DNA of 19,360 nucleotides from JACKFB01 sp041389525 (lineage in GTDB: Bacteria > Myxococcota_A > UBA9042 > PHBI01 > JACKFB01), in the NCBI GenBank assembly GCA_041389525.1, contig JAWKRR010000091.1, positions 1 through 19,360 on the forward strand. Direction: 5' to 3'. This document shows, piece by piece, positions 1 through 6,876 of this stretch. How positions within the stretch are numbered: the stretch's first letter is position 1; every line of letters begins with the position of its first letter. A program made the translations under genes and the position numbers. The notes beneath the pieces were generated by a model. It was given only the letters and a program-made list of their open reading frames with translations. It was not told the DNA's origin and did no database searches.

Positions 1-239
1 TAGCGCTGCCCGATCTCGGCCGCCACCGCCCGCACCGTGGACAACCGCCCGAGATCGGCTGTGAGCAGATCGACCCGCTCGCTGCGCGAGTCGCGCCGGA
101 TCTCGGCCTGGGCTGCCGCGCCGCGCTCGGGGCTACGGCACACCATCACGACGTGGGCCCCGCGCCGCGCCAGCTCGACCGCCGTCGCCTTGCCGATCCC
201 CGAGTTCGCGCCCGTGATGACGCAGGTCTTCCCGTGCAT
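1..239 (-). CDS. Short-chain dehydrogenase/reductase (SDR), N-terminal part
   Basis: Only the first ~79 residues lie in the window; the gene runs off the left edge. Reading the minus strand from the ATG at 239 gives a protein starting MHGKTCVITGANSGIGKATA. This is the Rossmann nucleotide-binding motif TGxxxGIG of classical and retinol-dehydrogenase-like SDRs, at residues ~9-15. A basic/polar CRSPERG stretch follows the second beta strand (suggesting NADP(H) preference), then LLTADLGRLSTVRAV, matching the D-L motif that contacts adenine. The family catalyses NAD(P)-dependent alcohol/ketone interconversion in the cytoplasm. The catalytic Tyr-x-x-x-Lys lies outside the window, so activity and substrate cannot be judged. 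It diverges from the methyltransferase at 347, sharing a ~107-bp intergenic region. Confidence 0.9.
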   Translation of the reverse strand, partial: MHGKTCVITGANSGIGKATAVELARRGAHVVMVCRSPERGAAAQAEIRRDSRSERVDLLTADLGRLSTVRAVAAEIGQR

Positions 240-346
240 GCCGCTTCCCCCACCCGTGCTTTCATTCGTCCTACCGCGCCGCCGCCGCCCCGACAATCGC
301 CGCGCGCGGTGCTAGGCTGCCCGCGAATTCGCGAGGCGACACCGAC

Positions 347-1144
347 GTGAACCAGCCAGCCACCGCCTGGGAACCCGCCGCCCGCGCGCGGGTCTACGAC
401 TTGCTACACCGCGGCACGCCGGGCGACATCGCGTTCTACCGGCACGTGTGCGCCGGGGCGGCCTCGGTGCTGGAGCTGGGCTGCGGCAGCGGGCGGGTGC
501 TGGTCGAGCTAGCGCGGGCTGGCCTAACGATGACGGGGCTGGACCACGACCCGGCGAAGCTGGCCCGCGCGGTCGCCGAGCTTGAGCACGAGAAGCTCAG
601 CGGCCCGCGGCTGCTCGAAGGCGACATGACGGGTTTCGACCTCGGCGAGCGCTTCGAGCGGGTCCTCATCCCCTACAACGCGCTCTGCGCCCTCCCAAAT
701 GATGAGGCGGTGCTTGCCTGTTTTAGGGCCGCGGCTCGGCACCTCACGCCCGGCGGGCGCCTGTGGTTCGACGTCTACGCGGTGGACGACGCGGTGCTCG
801 ACGAGCCCACCCTCGACGAGGAGAGCGAGGACGAGTTCGCCCAGACGTTGTCGGCGGTGGACGCCGAGGGGCGGGTCGATGTCTGGGAGAGCGAGCGCCA
901 GCTACGCATCCCGCGCCGCGTCGACATCCACTATCGCTACGAGCTGACCTCACCGAAGGGCGGCCCCGCCACCGAGCTGAGCGACTGCATCCAGCACCTG
1001 CTCTTGCCGCCCCGCCGCGTGCGCGAGCTTCTGGCCGAGGCCGGCTTCGACATCCTGGCCGAGCACGGCGACTTCGACCCCGCACCGCTTTCCGACGACA
1101 GCCAGACCTTCATCGTCGGCGCCACCCCGCGCGGGCCGGCATGA
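347..1144 (+). CDS. Class I SAM-dependent methyltransferase
   Basis: This is a 265-residue protein from a GTG start, with a GAGG about 10 nt upstream and a −10-like TAGGCT at 311-316. It has a Rossmann-type SAM-binding fold: motif I VLELGCGSGR at residues ~41-50, the acidic end of strand 2 in GLDHD, then EGDMTGFDL (motif II area) and a post-I stretch VLIPYNALCAL where 'IPYNA' is typical of small-molecule methyltransferases. The C-terminal half has the beta-rich segment and final LLAEAGFDILAEHGDFD seen in Methyltransf_25/11 proteins. It should transfer a methyl group from SAM in the cytoplasm; the substrate cannot be read from the sequence. The stop overlaps the next start (ATGA at 1141-1144), so the two genes are probably co-translated. 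The family call is firm; the specific function is unknown. Confidence 0.88.
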   Translation: MNQPATAWEPAARARVYDLLHRGTPGDIAFYRHVCAGAASVLELGCGSGRVLVELARAGLTMTGLDHDPAKLARAVAELEHEKLSGPRLLEGDMTGFDLGERFERVLIPYNALCALPNDEAVLACFRAAARHLTPGGRLWFDVYAVDDAVLDEPTLDEESEDEFAQTLSAVDAEGRVDVWESERQLRIPRRVDIHYRYELTSPKGGPATELSDCIQHLLLPPRRVRELLAEAGFDILAEHGDFDPAPLSDDSQTFIVGATPRGPA

Positions 1145-1419
1145 GCGACGAGGCCGTCATCGCCCGCGTCGGCGCCGCCGTCGAGTCGGTCCTCGAGCGC
1201 CAAGCCTTCCGCGCTGGCGCCCAATCCAGCGCCCGCCCGGCCCTCGAACGCGACGTCCGCGCCGCCCTCGAACCCTTCAAACGCCGAGGCGCCATCAGCG
1301 CGTTCGTGGTCCGCTGCGACGACGACACCTGCGAAGGCTCATCCGCGCCGGTGGTCGAGATCATCCTGCGCCTGCCCCGCCGCGTCGAGCAGGTGCTGCT
1401 GCGATTCGGCGGCGGTTGA
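1141..1419 (+). CDS. Small protein resembling the tail-sheath C-terminal domain
   Basis: This is a 92-residue protein whose ATG overlaps the preceding stop (ATGA), which fixes the start. No signal peptide or membrane segment is present. The layout is a helix with RVGAAVESVLERQAF, then RDVRAALEPFKRRGAISAFV, VVRCDDDT and a final VVEIILRLPRRVEQVLLRFG. From family knowledge, this order resembles the C-terminal domain of contractile phage/injection-system sheath proteins (helix; W/R-x-x-x-V-x-x-x-L-x-x-x-x-x-x-G-A; FxVRCDxxT; V-x-E-I-x-x-x-P-x-x-x-x-E-x-x-x-x-R). Those proteins are several hundred residues long, so this would be a standalone domain without the polymerising core. No other tail gene is nearby. 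Inference from motif order only; the alternative is an unrelated small alpha/beta protein. Confidence 0.6.
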   Translation: MSDEAVIARVGAAVESVLERQAFRAGAQSSARPALERDVRAALEPFKRRGAISAFVVRCDDDTCEGSSAPVVEIILRLPRRVEQVLLRFGGG

Positions 1420-1466
1420 CGCCGCCAGTGGGAGAGGCCCCCGCGGCGACGACCTGCGTTGGGGAC

Positions 1467-1494
1467 TTGATCACCGCCCGACCGCAAATATGCT
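1467..1494 (+). promoter_or_regulatory. Candidate sigma-70-type promoter for the Sel1 gene pair
   Basis: TTGATC at 1467-1472 and TATGCT at 1489-1494 are separated by 16 bp, close to the TTGACA/TATAAT consensus and standing out as AT-rich in a very GC-rich region. Transcription would begin near 1501, leaving a leader of about 80 nt before the ATG at 1581. No operator-like repeat is visible upstream. Confidence 0.45.
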
Positions 1495-1501
1495 CTGGAC
1501 C

Positions 1502-1534
1502 GCGCCAGGGGACCCGGGCCCCGGGGACTGGCGC
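1502..1534 (+). other. Hairpin at the predicted 5' end of the Sel1 mRNA
   Basis: GCGCCAG (1502-1508) and CTGGCGC (1528-1534) form a perfect 7-bp outer stem. The interior is CCC/GGG-rich and can pair further (1513-1515 with 1523-1525). It sits directly after the predicted transcription start and ~45 nt ahead of the ribosome binding site. It could therefore protect the 5' end of the transcript or tune expression, rather than terminate (no T run follows). The role is inferred. Confidence 0.35.
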
Positions 1535-1580
1535 CAGGCGGAGCGCTTTACGGACGGAGCAGGTCGAGGAGGAGATGGCC

Positions 1581-3098
1581 ATGGGCTGTGGGAGCGGCGG
1601 TGCCCGTGGGGGCGCCGGACGGACGATCGCGGTCGGGTTGTTGACGGTGGTGCTCGGGAGTGCGGTCGGAGCCGGCGCGGCGTCGGCGGCGACACCCGAG
1701 AAGTTGCTGGAGGCGGCGCAGAAGGCCTGCGACGACGGGAACGCGGCGGCCTGCTACCAGCTTGGCGCCGCGCAGGTGACCGGGCGGGTCATCGTCGGGC
1801 GCGAGACCGTCAAGATCGCGGCCGACCCGGCCAGTGGCGAGGCCGCGCTGCGCACGGGTTGCCACAAAGGGAGCTGCGACGCGTGCTGGCTGCTGCTCAC
1901 CGGCCGGGAGGGCGCGCCCGCCGTGAGGGATGCGGAGCTGGGCAAGCGCGCGCTGGACGTGTGTGGCAAGGGCTGCAAGCACCTGCGAGCGCGGCTGGTC
2001 GCCGAGCGCGCCGGGCGGCAGGCGGCCGAGTCAGACGAGCCGTACTACGCTTCGATCACCCCGTGGCTGCGAGGCGAGTCGGAGTGCGCGCTGGTGGCGC
2101 GTATCCACGGTGACGGGCTGGCGGGCGAGGCCGACCCGAAGAAGGCGGCGGCGGAGTGGATGGCGACCTGCGAGGCGGGAGACGGCGACGCGTGCATGGA
2201 CACGGTGCGCGCGGTCTTGGGGGGCGGGATGGACAGCGCCAGCCTCCGGAAGGCGGAGGCCCTCCTTGCGAAGCGCTGCGCCGCGTCGGCGTCCATGGAG
2301 GAGCGCCGGGACTGCTCACTGTACGGTCAGCTCCCGTCTCTGCGCCGGACCCGAGCGCGCTGTGCCGGGGGGCTGGACGCCGCCTGCGCGGACGCCGGGG
2401 AGATGCTGCTCTCCGCCGAGGCGCGGGACGACGCGCTGGTCCTCCTGGAGCCCGCGTGCGGCCGCAGTGACTGGCGCTCGTGCGAGCTGGCGGTACGCGC
2501 CGCGCGCGATCGCAAGCCGCCCGTGCCGGCCCTGCAAGCCAGGGCCATGGCCATGGAGCAGCGCCTCGAGGCCGCCTGCGACGCGGACGACGCGCTGGCG
2601 TGCCGCTACCTGGGCCAGACCTTGACGCCCTTCTACGAGTCCAGCGAGCGCAAGGAGCGGGGTCAGGCCCTGCGCAAGCGCTCCGACGCGATGCTGGAGA
2701 AGGCCTGCACCGACGGCAGCGTCGCGGCCTGTTCCGTGTGGGGGCAGGCGCTCTACCACGGCTGGTCTATACCCAAGGATCCCGAGCGCGCCAGCACCGT
2801 GCTGGACAAGGCCTGCCAGGATGGCGCCGCCGAGGCCTGCGACCTGCTCGGCTACGTGCGCGGCCTGCCCGCCGACGAGGAAGGGCGCTCCGGCGACGAT
2901 ATCCGCGCCGCCCGCCAAGCCCGATGGAGCCTCACCGCGCGCGGCTGCGTCCTGGGCTACGAGGAGAGCTGCCGCGTCATCGAGGCGAACTCGCGCCCCC
3001 GCGAGACCAGCAAGGGCCGCCGCACGCCGCCCCTCCCCGAGGTCGTCGAGGCCCGAAAGACCCTTTGCACGGCCGGCCTCGGCGCCTTCTGCCGCTGA
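1581..3098 (+). CDS. Exported Sel1-like repeat protein with paired cysteines (first of two)
   Basis: About 505 residues. The start at 1581 is preferred over the ATG at 1575 because AGGAGG (1567-1572) lies 8 nt from the former but only 2 nt from the latter. The N-terminus is a signal peptide: RTIAVGLLTVVLGSAVGAGAASAA, i.e. a basic start, a hydrophobic core and AxA cleavage sites. The rest carries about nine degenerate Sel1/TPR-like helical repeats. Most contain a CX7C pair such as ACDDGNAAACYQLG, TCEAGDGDACMD, ACTDGSVAACSVWG and ACQDGAAEACDLLG. In the Helicobacter cysteine-rich Sel1 (Hcp) proteins such pairs form disulfides that staple each helix pair, which fits export to an oxidising compartment. 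No catalytic domain is visible, so a protein-interaction role in the envelope is inferred. The stop overlaps the next start (TGATG at 3096-3100). Confidence 0.85.
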   Translation: MGCGSGGARGGAGRTIAVGLLTVVLGSAVGAGAASAATPEKLLEAAQKACDDGNAAACYQLGAAQVTGRVIVGRETVKIAADPASGEAALRTGCHKGSCDACWLLLTGREGAPAVRDAELGKRALDVCGKGCKHLRARLVAERAGRQAAESDEPYYASITPWLRGESECALVARIHGDGLAGEADPKKAAAEWMATCEAGDGDACMDTVRAVLGGGMDSASLRKAEALLAKRCAASASMEERRDCSLYGQLPSLRRTRARCAGGLDAACADAGEMLLSAEARDDALVLLEPACGRSDWRSCELAVRAARDRKPPVPALQARAMAMEQRLEAACDADDALACRYLGQTLTPFYESSERKERGQALRKRSDAMLEKACTDGSVAACSVWGQALYHGWSIPKDPERASTVLDKACQDGAAEACDLLGYVRGLPADEEGRSGDDIRAARQARWSLTARGCVLGYEESCRVIEANSRPRETSKGRRTPPLPEVVEARKTLCTAGLGAFCR

Positions 3099-5029
3099 TG
3101 CGCCCCCGCAGACCACGCTCTCAGTCGAGTCGATGGATGCGCACGAAGCTTGGACTCGCGCTGGCGGTGCTGGGCGCGGTCTGTGGCAGCGCCGCGGCGG
3201 GGAGCGTCCCCCGCTGGCCGGATTCGGCGTGCAGCGCCGGCACCTCCTTCGCGTGCGTCGTCGCCGCCCAGCGGGAGCTGGCCGACGGCCGATCGGCGCA
3301 GGGGAGCGAGCTGTTGTGGCGCGCATGGGAGCTGGACGACGCCGCCGCTTGGCCCGTCGTCCAGCAGCTCGTGGACGCCCGGCTCACCGGGACCTTCCCC
3401 TGGGCCGCTCACGCCGCGACGGCGAGCCGCGGCTGCGAGACCGGCGACGCGCGGGCTTGCCTCTCGCTCGGCAAGCTCCAGCTCCACGGGCTCGGCCTGC
3501 CCGCCGATCGTGCCGCCGCCGCGGCCGCCTTCGACAAGGCCTGCGCCCTCGACCCCTGGTCCTGCTCCGGGAAGGCCGCGCTGCTGGCGGCGGGCGGGTC
3601 CAACGCCGGCCAAGGGTCGGCCGTCGCCGCGCTGCTCTCCAAGGCTTGCACGGCGGGGAACGCTTCGTCGGGGTGCCGCACGCTGGGCGACGGGCTCGCC
3701 GCCGGGCAGTTTGGCCGGCCCGACGCGGCGGCCGCGACGAGCGCCTTCGACGCTGGCTGCGCGGCAGGGGATCCCGTGTGCTGCACCAGCCTCGGTGAAC
3801 GCTACGCCAGCGGGCAGGGAGCGCCGCGCCAGGACGACAAGGCCGTCGCGCTGTTCGACCGCGCGTGCGCCGCCGGTGACCCGGTCGCGTGCGTGCGTCT
3901 GGCGCGACACCGCGACGAGGGGCTGGGAACCCAGAAGGATCCCGCGGCGGCGGTCCGCGCGCTCGGCCCGGCGTGCGAGCTCGGGAGCGCCTCCGCCTGC
4001 CTCGATCTCGGGCGGCACTACGAGCTCGGCAGCGGCGTCCTGGCGGATCTCGCGCGCGCCGCGGCGCTCTACCAGGACGCCTGCGACCGGGGTCTCGTCG
4101 CCGGATGCACCCATTGGGCGCTCGCCCTGATCCACGGCGCCGGGGTCGCCCGGGATCCGCGACGGGGCCTCGACCTGGTCGAGAAGGGCTGCGACGCCCG
4201 CGATATTGAAGCCTGCACCCTGCTGGGCTGGCTCCTCGACGCTGGCCCCGCCGGCATCGCGCGTGACCCCGGACGGTCCGTCACCCTCTTGAAAGCGGCC
4301 TGCGACGCCGGCAGCGCGGACGCCTGCGGCCTGCGCGGCGCCCAGTTGGCGAAGGGGGGCCAAGGCGGCGCGGACCTCGCGACGGCCGCGCAGCTCATCT
4401 CGCGGGCCTGCGCCGCCGGTCGCGCTGAGAGCTGTCTGGACCTCGCGGTGCTCCACGCCGAGGGCCGTGGAGTGCCGCGCGACACCAAGCGCGCGTTGGA
4501 GCTCTTCGACGCGGGTTGCCGGGCGGGTGAGGCGCGCGGCTGCCAACAGGCCGCGCAGTTGCGGGGACTCCGCACCGCCAAGCCCGCCGGGGCCAGCGTC
4601 CCCGCGCGCACCGAGCGCCTCCGCCTCCCGGTGAACGCCGCCGAGGTCCGCCTACCGCCGGGACATGGTTGGCAGCTTGCCGCAGCCGGGGCAGCCGGGC
4701 AGGACCTCGTGCGTCATCCGGCGGCCGGCCTCGAGCTGGTCGTCGTGCCAGGATCCGCGGAGCAGGCCGACCTCTGCGTCGTCGTGATGCGCAAGCTCGC
4801 GGGTCCCGCCCACGCCGAGCTGCGCCCGCTCGCCACGCGTGTGAGCGGCTGGGCCGACCAGATCATGGAGTCTGGCGGCCCCGGCGGCGTGCAGCTCACG
4901 TACTGCCAGGACGACGGGTTCTGGGACGAGTTCCACGTCGTGCGCCTGGCCACGCTGCGAACCATCGATGGGCACGCCCCCACGGCCACCGACCTCGACC
5001 GCGTCAGGATCTTCCTGGAAGGCATGTGA
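3098..5029 (+). CDS. Exported Sel1-like repeat protein with extra C-terminal domain (second of two)
   Basis: About 643 residues, starting at the ATG that shares a base with the previous stop (TGATG). A second in-frame ATG at 3137 (MRTKLGLALAVLGAVCGSAA) would also give a clean signal peptide and could be the true start. Residues ~60-500 hold about ten regular Sel1-like repeats, more canonical than in the upstream protein: units such as ACAAGDPVACVRLARHRDEG, with loops like LGTQKDP and VARDPRR and CX7C or similar cysteine pairs. From about residue 505 the repeats give way to a ~135-residue cysteine-poor domain (RLRLPVNAAEVRLPPGHGW … VRIFLEGM) of predicted beta/alpha character that I cannot assign. 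Export and disulfide stapling are inferred from family knowledge. The repeat part is probably a binding scaffold and the C-terminal domain the distinguishing functional part. Confidence 0.87.
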   Translation: MRPRRPRSQSSRWMRTKLGLALAVLGAVCGSAAAGSVPRWPDSACSAGTSFACVVAAQRELADGRSAQGSELLWRAWELDDAAAWPVVQQLVDARLTGTFPWAAHAATASRGCETGDARACLSLGKLQLHGLGLPADRAAAAAAFDKACALDPWSCSGKAALLAAGGSNAGQGSAVAALLSKACTAGNASSGCRTLGDGLAAGQFGRPDAAAATSAFDAGCAAGDPVCCTSLGERYASGQGAPRQDDKAVALFDRACAAGDPVACVRLARHRDEGLGTQKDPAAAVRALGPACELGSASACLDLGRHYELGSGVLADLARAAALYQDACDRGLVAGCTHWALALIHGAGVARDPRRGLDLVEKGCDARDIEACTLLGWLLDAGPAGIARDPGRSVTLLKAACDAGSADACGLRGAQLAKGGQGGADLATAAQLISRACAAGRAESCLDLAVLHAEGRGVPRDTKRALELFDAGCRAGEARGCQQAAQLRGLRTAKPAGASVPARTERLRLPVNAAEVRLPPGHGWQLAAAGAAGQDLVRHPAAGLELVVVPGSAEQADLCVVVMRKLAGPAHAELRPLATRVSGWADQIMESGGPGGVQLTYCQDDGFWDEFHVVRLATLRTIDGHAPTATDLDRVRIFLEGM

Positions 5030-5060
5030 GACCGGCGGGCGGTGATCCGCTCCCGGTTGT

Positions 5061-5082
5061 CCCTCGCGGGGCCGGGCGAGGG
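5061..5082 (+). terminator. GC-rich hairpin after the Sel1 pair
   Basis: CCCTCGC (5061-5067) and GCGAGGG (5076-5082) form a perfect 7-bp stem with an 8-nt loop, 32 nt after the Sel1 stop codon. No T tract follows, so intrinsic termination is uncertain. It may instead act as a 3' stabilising structure. Confidence 0.3.
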
Positions 5083-5611
5083 GCTCGACCGCAGCGTCCC
5101 GCGCGCCCGTGTCCGCGACCGAGGAAACGGTCCACCGTCTCAGCGCTCACCCCCGCCGTGGTCCAGAGGCACAGCCCGCGCCGGATCCGCGCGACACGCC
5201 CGCTCGCGAGGTGCTTGCGGGGCAGGCTATCGACCGTTCGAGGGCTCCCGCTCTCGCGCCTCCACGCCTACGCCTCGTGCGCAAACAGGGGATGAGCCTG
5301 AAAGAGCTCTTCCCATCGCGCCACCTGCTATTCCTTGCGGCAGTACGCACTCGCAGCGCGTGGACCGCGATGTCTCAGCGAGCCCGCGTGGCATGCGCAC
5401 CGCTGTCCACGTTGGAGCAAAACGCGCTCTCACGGGATGTGTTTCGGTTCAAGTTCGGAACCGAGATGGGAGCTTTGGCTGAACCCCGGCACGGAATCGC
5501 TGGGACGAGGCAGGCCCCCCGGTTCGTCGCTGGACAAGCGCGCGGCCAGCGGGACACGATGCTGGCGCGACTCGCCGACGTGCGGGCTGCGACCTCGCAC
5601 ATCCGATCGTC

Positions 5612-5616
5612 GGAGG
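5612..5616 (+). promoter_or_regulatory. Shine-Dalgarno that fixes the thiolase start
   Basis: GGAGG lies 5 nt before the GTG at 5622. The thiolase homology begins right there (GDAFIFDSVRTPRGRG). This places the start at 5622 and argues against the in-frame GTG at 5109, which would add a 171-residue extension unlike any thiolase. Confidence 0.75.
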
Positions 5617-5621
5617 ACCCC

Positions 5622-6827
5622 GTGGGCGACGCTTTCATCTTCGATTCGGTCCGGACGCCGCGCGGTCGCGGCAAGAGCAACGGCAGCCTCTACACGGTGC
5701 GGCCCGTGGAGCTTTTGGCCACGGTGTTGCGGGCCCTGCGCGATCGCAACGCGCTGGACACCGCGCATGTGGAGGACGTCGTCGCCGGCTGCGTGACCCA
5801 GGTCGGCGACCAGGGGCAGTGCGTGGCGCGGACGGCCGTGCTGGAGGCGGGCTACGCGCAGAGCGTGCCGGGCGTGACGCTGAACCGCTTCTGCGGGTCG
5901 GGGCTCGAGGCCGTCAATCACGCGGCGTCGCTGGTCGCGGCGGGCTACTCCGATCTGGTCATCGCGGGCGGCGTTGAGAGCATGTCGCGGGTGCCGATGG
6001 GCTCGGACGGCGGCGCGCTGTCGGATCCGGCCTTCGTCTTGGGCGTGGGCAGCGTGCCGCAGGGGATCTCGGCCGATCTCCTGGCGACCGTGCGCGGCAT
6101 CACCCGCGCCGACGTCGACGCCTTCGCGGTCGAGAGCCAGCGCCGCTGCGCGCAGGCCCAAGCCGCCGGTCACTACGACAAGAGCCTCGTCCCCGTCACC
6201 GACGCCTCGGGCCTCGTGATCTTGGACAAGGACGAGCACCCGCGGGCCGAGACCACCGTCGAGTCCCTGGCGCGGCTCAAGCCCTCGTTCGAGATGATGG
6301 GCAAGATGTTCGGCCTGGACGCCATCACCCGGAAGGCGTGGCCGCAGGTCGAGTCCATCGACCACATCCACCACGCAGGGAACTCCTCGGGGATCGTCGA
6401 CGGCGCGGCCGCGATCCTCATCGGTTCCGAGGCCAAAGGCCGCGAGCTTGGGCTTCGGCCCCGCGCCCGCATCCGGTCGATCGCCATGGTCGGCGACGAG
6501 CCCATCCTCATGCTGGACGGGCCCATCCCCGCGTCGCGCAAGGCGCTGGCGAAGGCCGGCATGAAGGCCAGCGACATCGACCGCTTCGAGGTCAACGAGG
6601 CCTTCGCGACGGTGCCGATCACCTTCATGCGCACCTTCGGCGTCGACCACGCCAAGGTCAACGTGGACGGCGGCGCCATCGCCCTGGGCCACCCGCTGGG
6701 CGCGACGGGCGCGATGCTGCTGGGGACCTGCCTGGACGCGCTGGAGCGCGACGGGCTGGCGACCGGTCTCGTGACCCTGTGCATCGGCGGCGGCATGGGC
6801 ATCGCCACCATCATCGAGCGCGTCTAA
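5622..6827 (+). CDS. Thiolase (acetyl-CoA C-acyltransferase)
   Basis: 401 residues, the normal length of the family. The nucleophilic cysteine is C91 in NRFCGSGLEAV. The C-terminal catalytic residues are H357 in ALGHPLGATG and C387 in LCIGGGMG. The loop and middle segments (VESMSRVPMGSDGG; HHAGNSSGIVDGAAA; NEAFA) are also typical. It cleaves 3-ketoacyl-CoA with CoA to acetyl-CoA and a shortened acyl-CoA (or condenses two acetyl-CoA), in the cytoplasm. The FadJ-type gene 49 bp downstream supports the degradative role, the two forming a beta-oxidation complex. The sequence is nearer to the broad acetyl-CoA acetyltransferase group with 'HHAGNSSGIVDGAA' than to E. coli FadI, so I give no symbol. 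The start is a GTG with a good ribosome binding site. Confidence 0.93.
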   Translation: MGDAFIFDSVRTPRGRGKSNGSLYTVRPVELLATVLRALRDRNALDTAHVEDVVAGCVTQVGDQGQCVARTAVLEAGYAQSVPGVTLNRFCGSGLEAVNHAASLVAAGYSDLVIAGGVESMSRVPMGSDGGALSDPAFVLGVGSVPQGISADLLATVRGITRADVDAFAVESQRRCAQAQAAGHYDKSLVPVTDASGLVILDKDEHPRAETTVESLARLKPSFEMMGKMFGLDAITRKAWPQVESIDHIHHAGNSSGIVDGAAAILIGSEAKGRELGLRPRARIRSIAMVGDEPILMLDGPIPASRKALAKAGMKASDIDRFEVNEAFATVPITFMRTFGVDHAKVNVDGGAIALGHPLGATGAMLLGTCLDALERDGLATGLVTLCIGGGMGIATIIERV

Positions 6828-6836
6828 TCACTCGCC

Positions 6837-6858
6837 GCGCGGCCCCGTTCGGCCGCGC
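6837..6858 (+). other. Perfect hairpin between thiolase and fadJ genes
   Basis: GCGCGGCC (6837-6844) pairs perfectly with GGCCGCGC (6851-6858) around a 6-nt loop CCGTTC. It fills most of the 49-bp spacer and ends just ahead of the fadJ ribosome binding site (GGGAG). No T run follows, so partial termination, mRNA processing or stability control within the operon are possible roles. Confidence 0.45.
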
Positions 6859-6876
6859 CACATTGGGAGTCCCGCC

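Larger units (their letters stand above)
5030..5621. other. Gene-free stretch of ~590 bp
   Basis: No reading frame here is convincing. One plus-strand frame stays open from 5109 into the thiolase, but its translation shows no domain, is rich in Arg/Ala/Pro, and uses third-position A/T far more than neighbouring genes. The stretch has lower GC in its second half (around 5280-5480). It contains two hairpins (5061-5082 and 5441-5467). It may hold the 3' end of the Sel1 transcript, the promoter of the thiolase operon, a small RNA, or a decayed gene; nothing in it lets me choose. Confidence 0.5.

Noticed and set aside
2480..3097. Upstream extension of the second Sel1 gene
   Set aside because: It overlaps the first Sel1 gene out of frame with an Arg-rich nonsense translation. 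The signal peptide is placed correctly from 3098 or 3137.
5220..5290. Possible tRNA suggested by GTTCGAG near 5236
   Set aside because: No acceptor stem, D arm or anticodon arm can be drawn around it.
5109..5621. A 171-residue N-terminal extension of the thiolase from the GTG at 5109
   Set aside because: Thiolases begin at the GDAFIFDSVRTPRG stretch. GGAGG at 5612-5616 supports the GTG at 5622, and the extension has atypical codon use and no domain.
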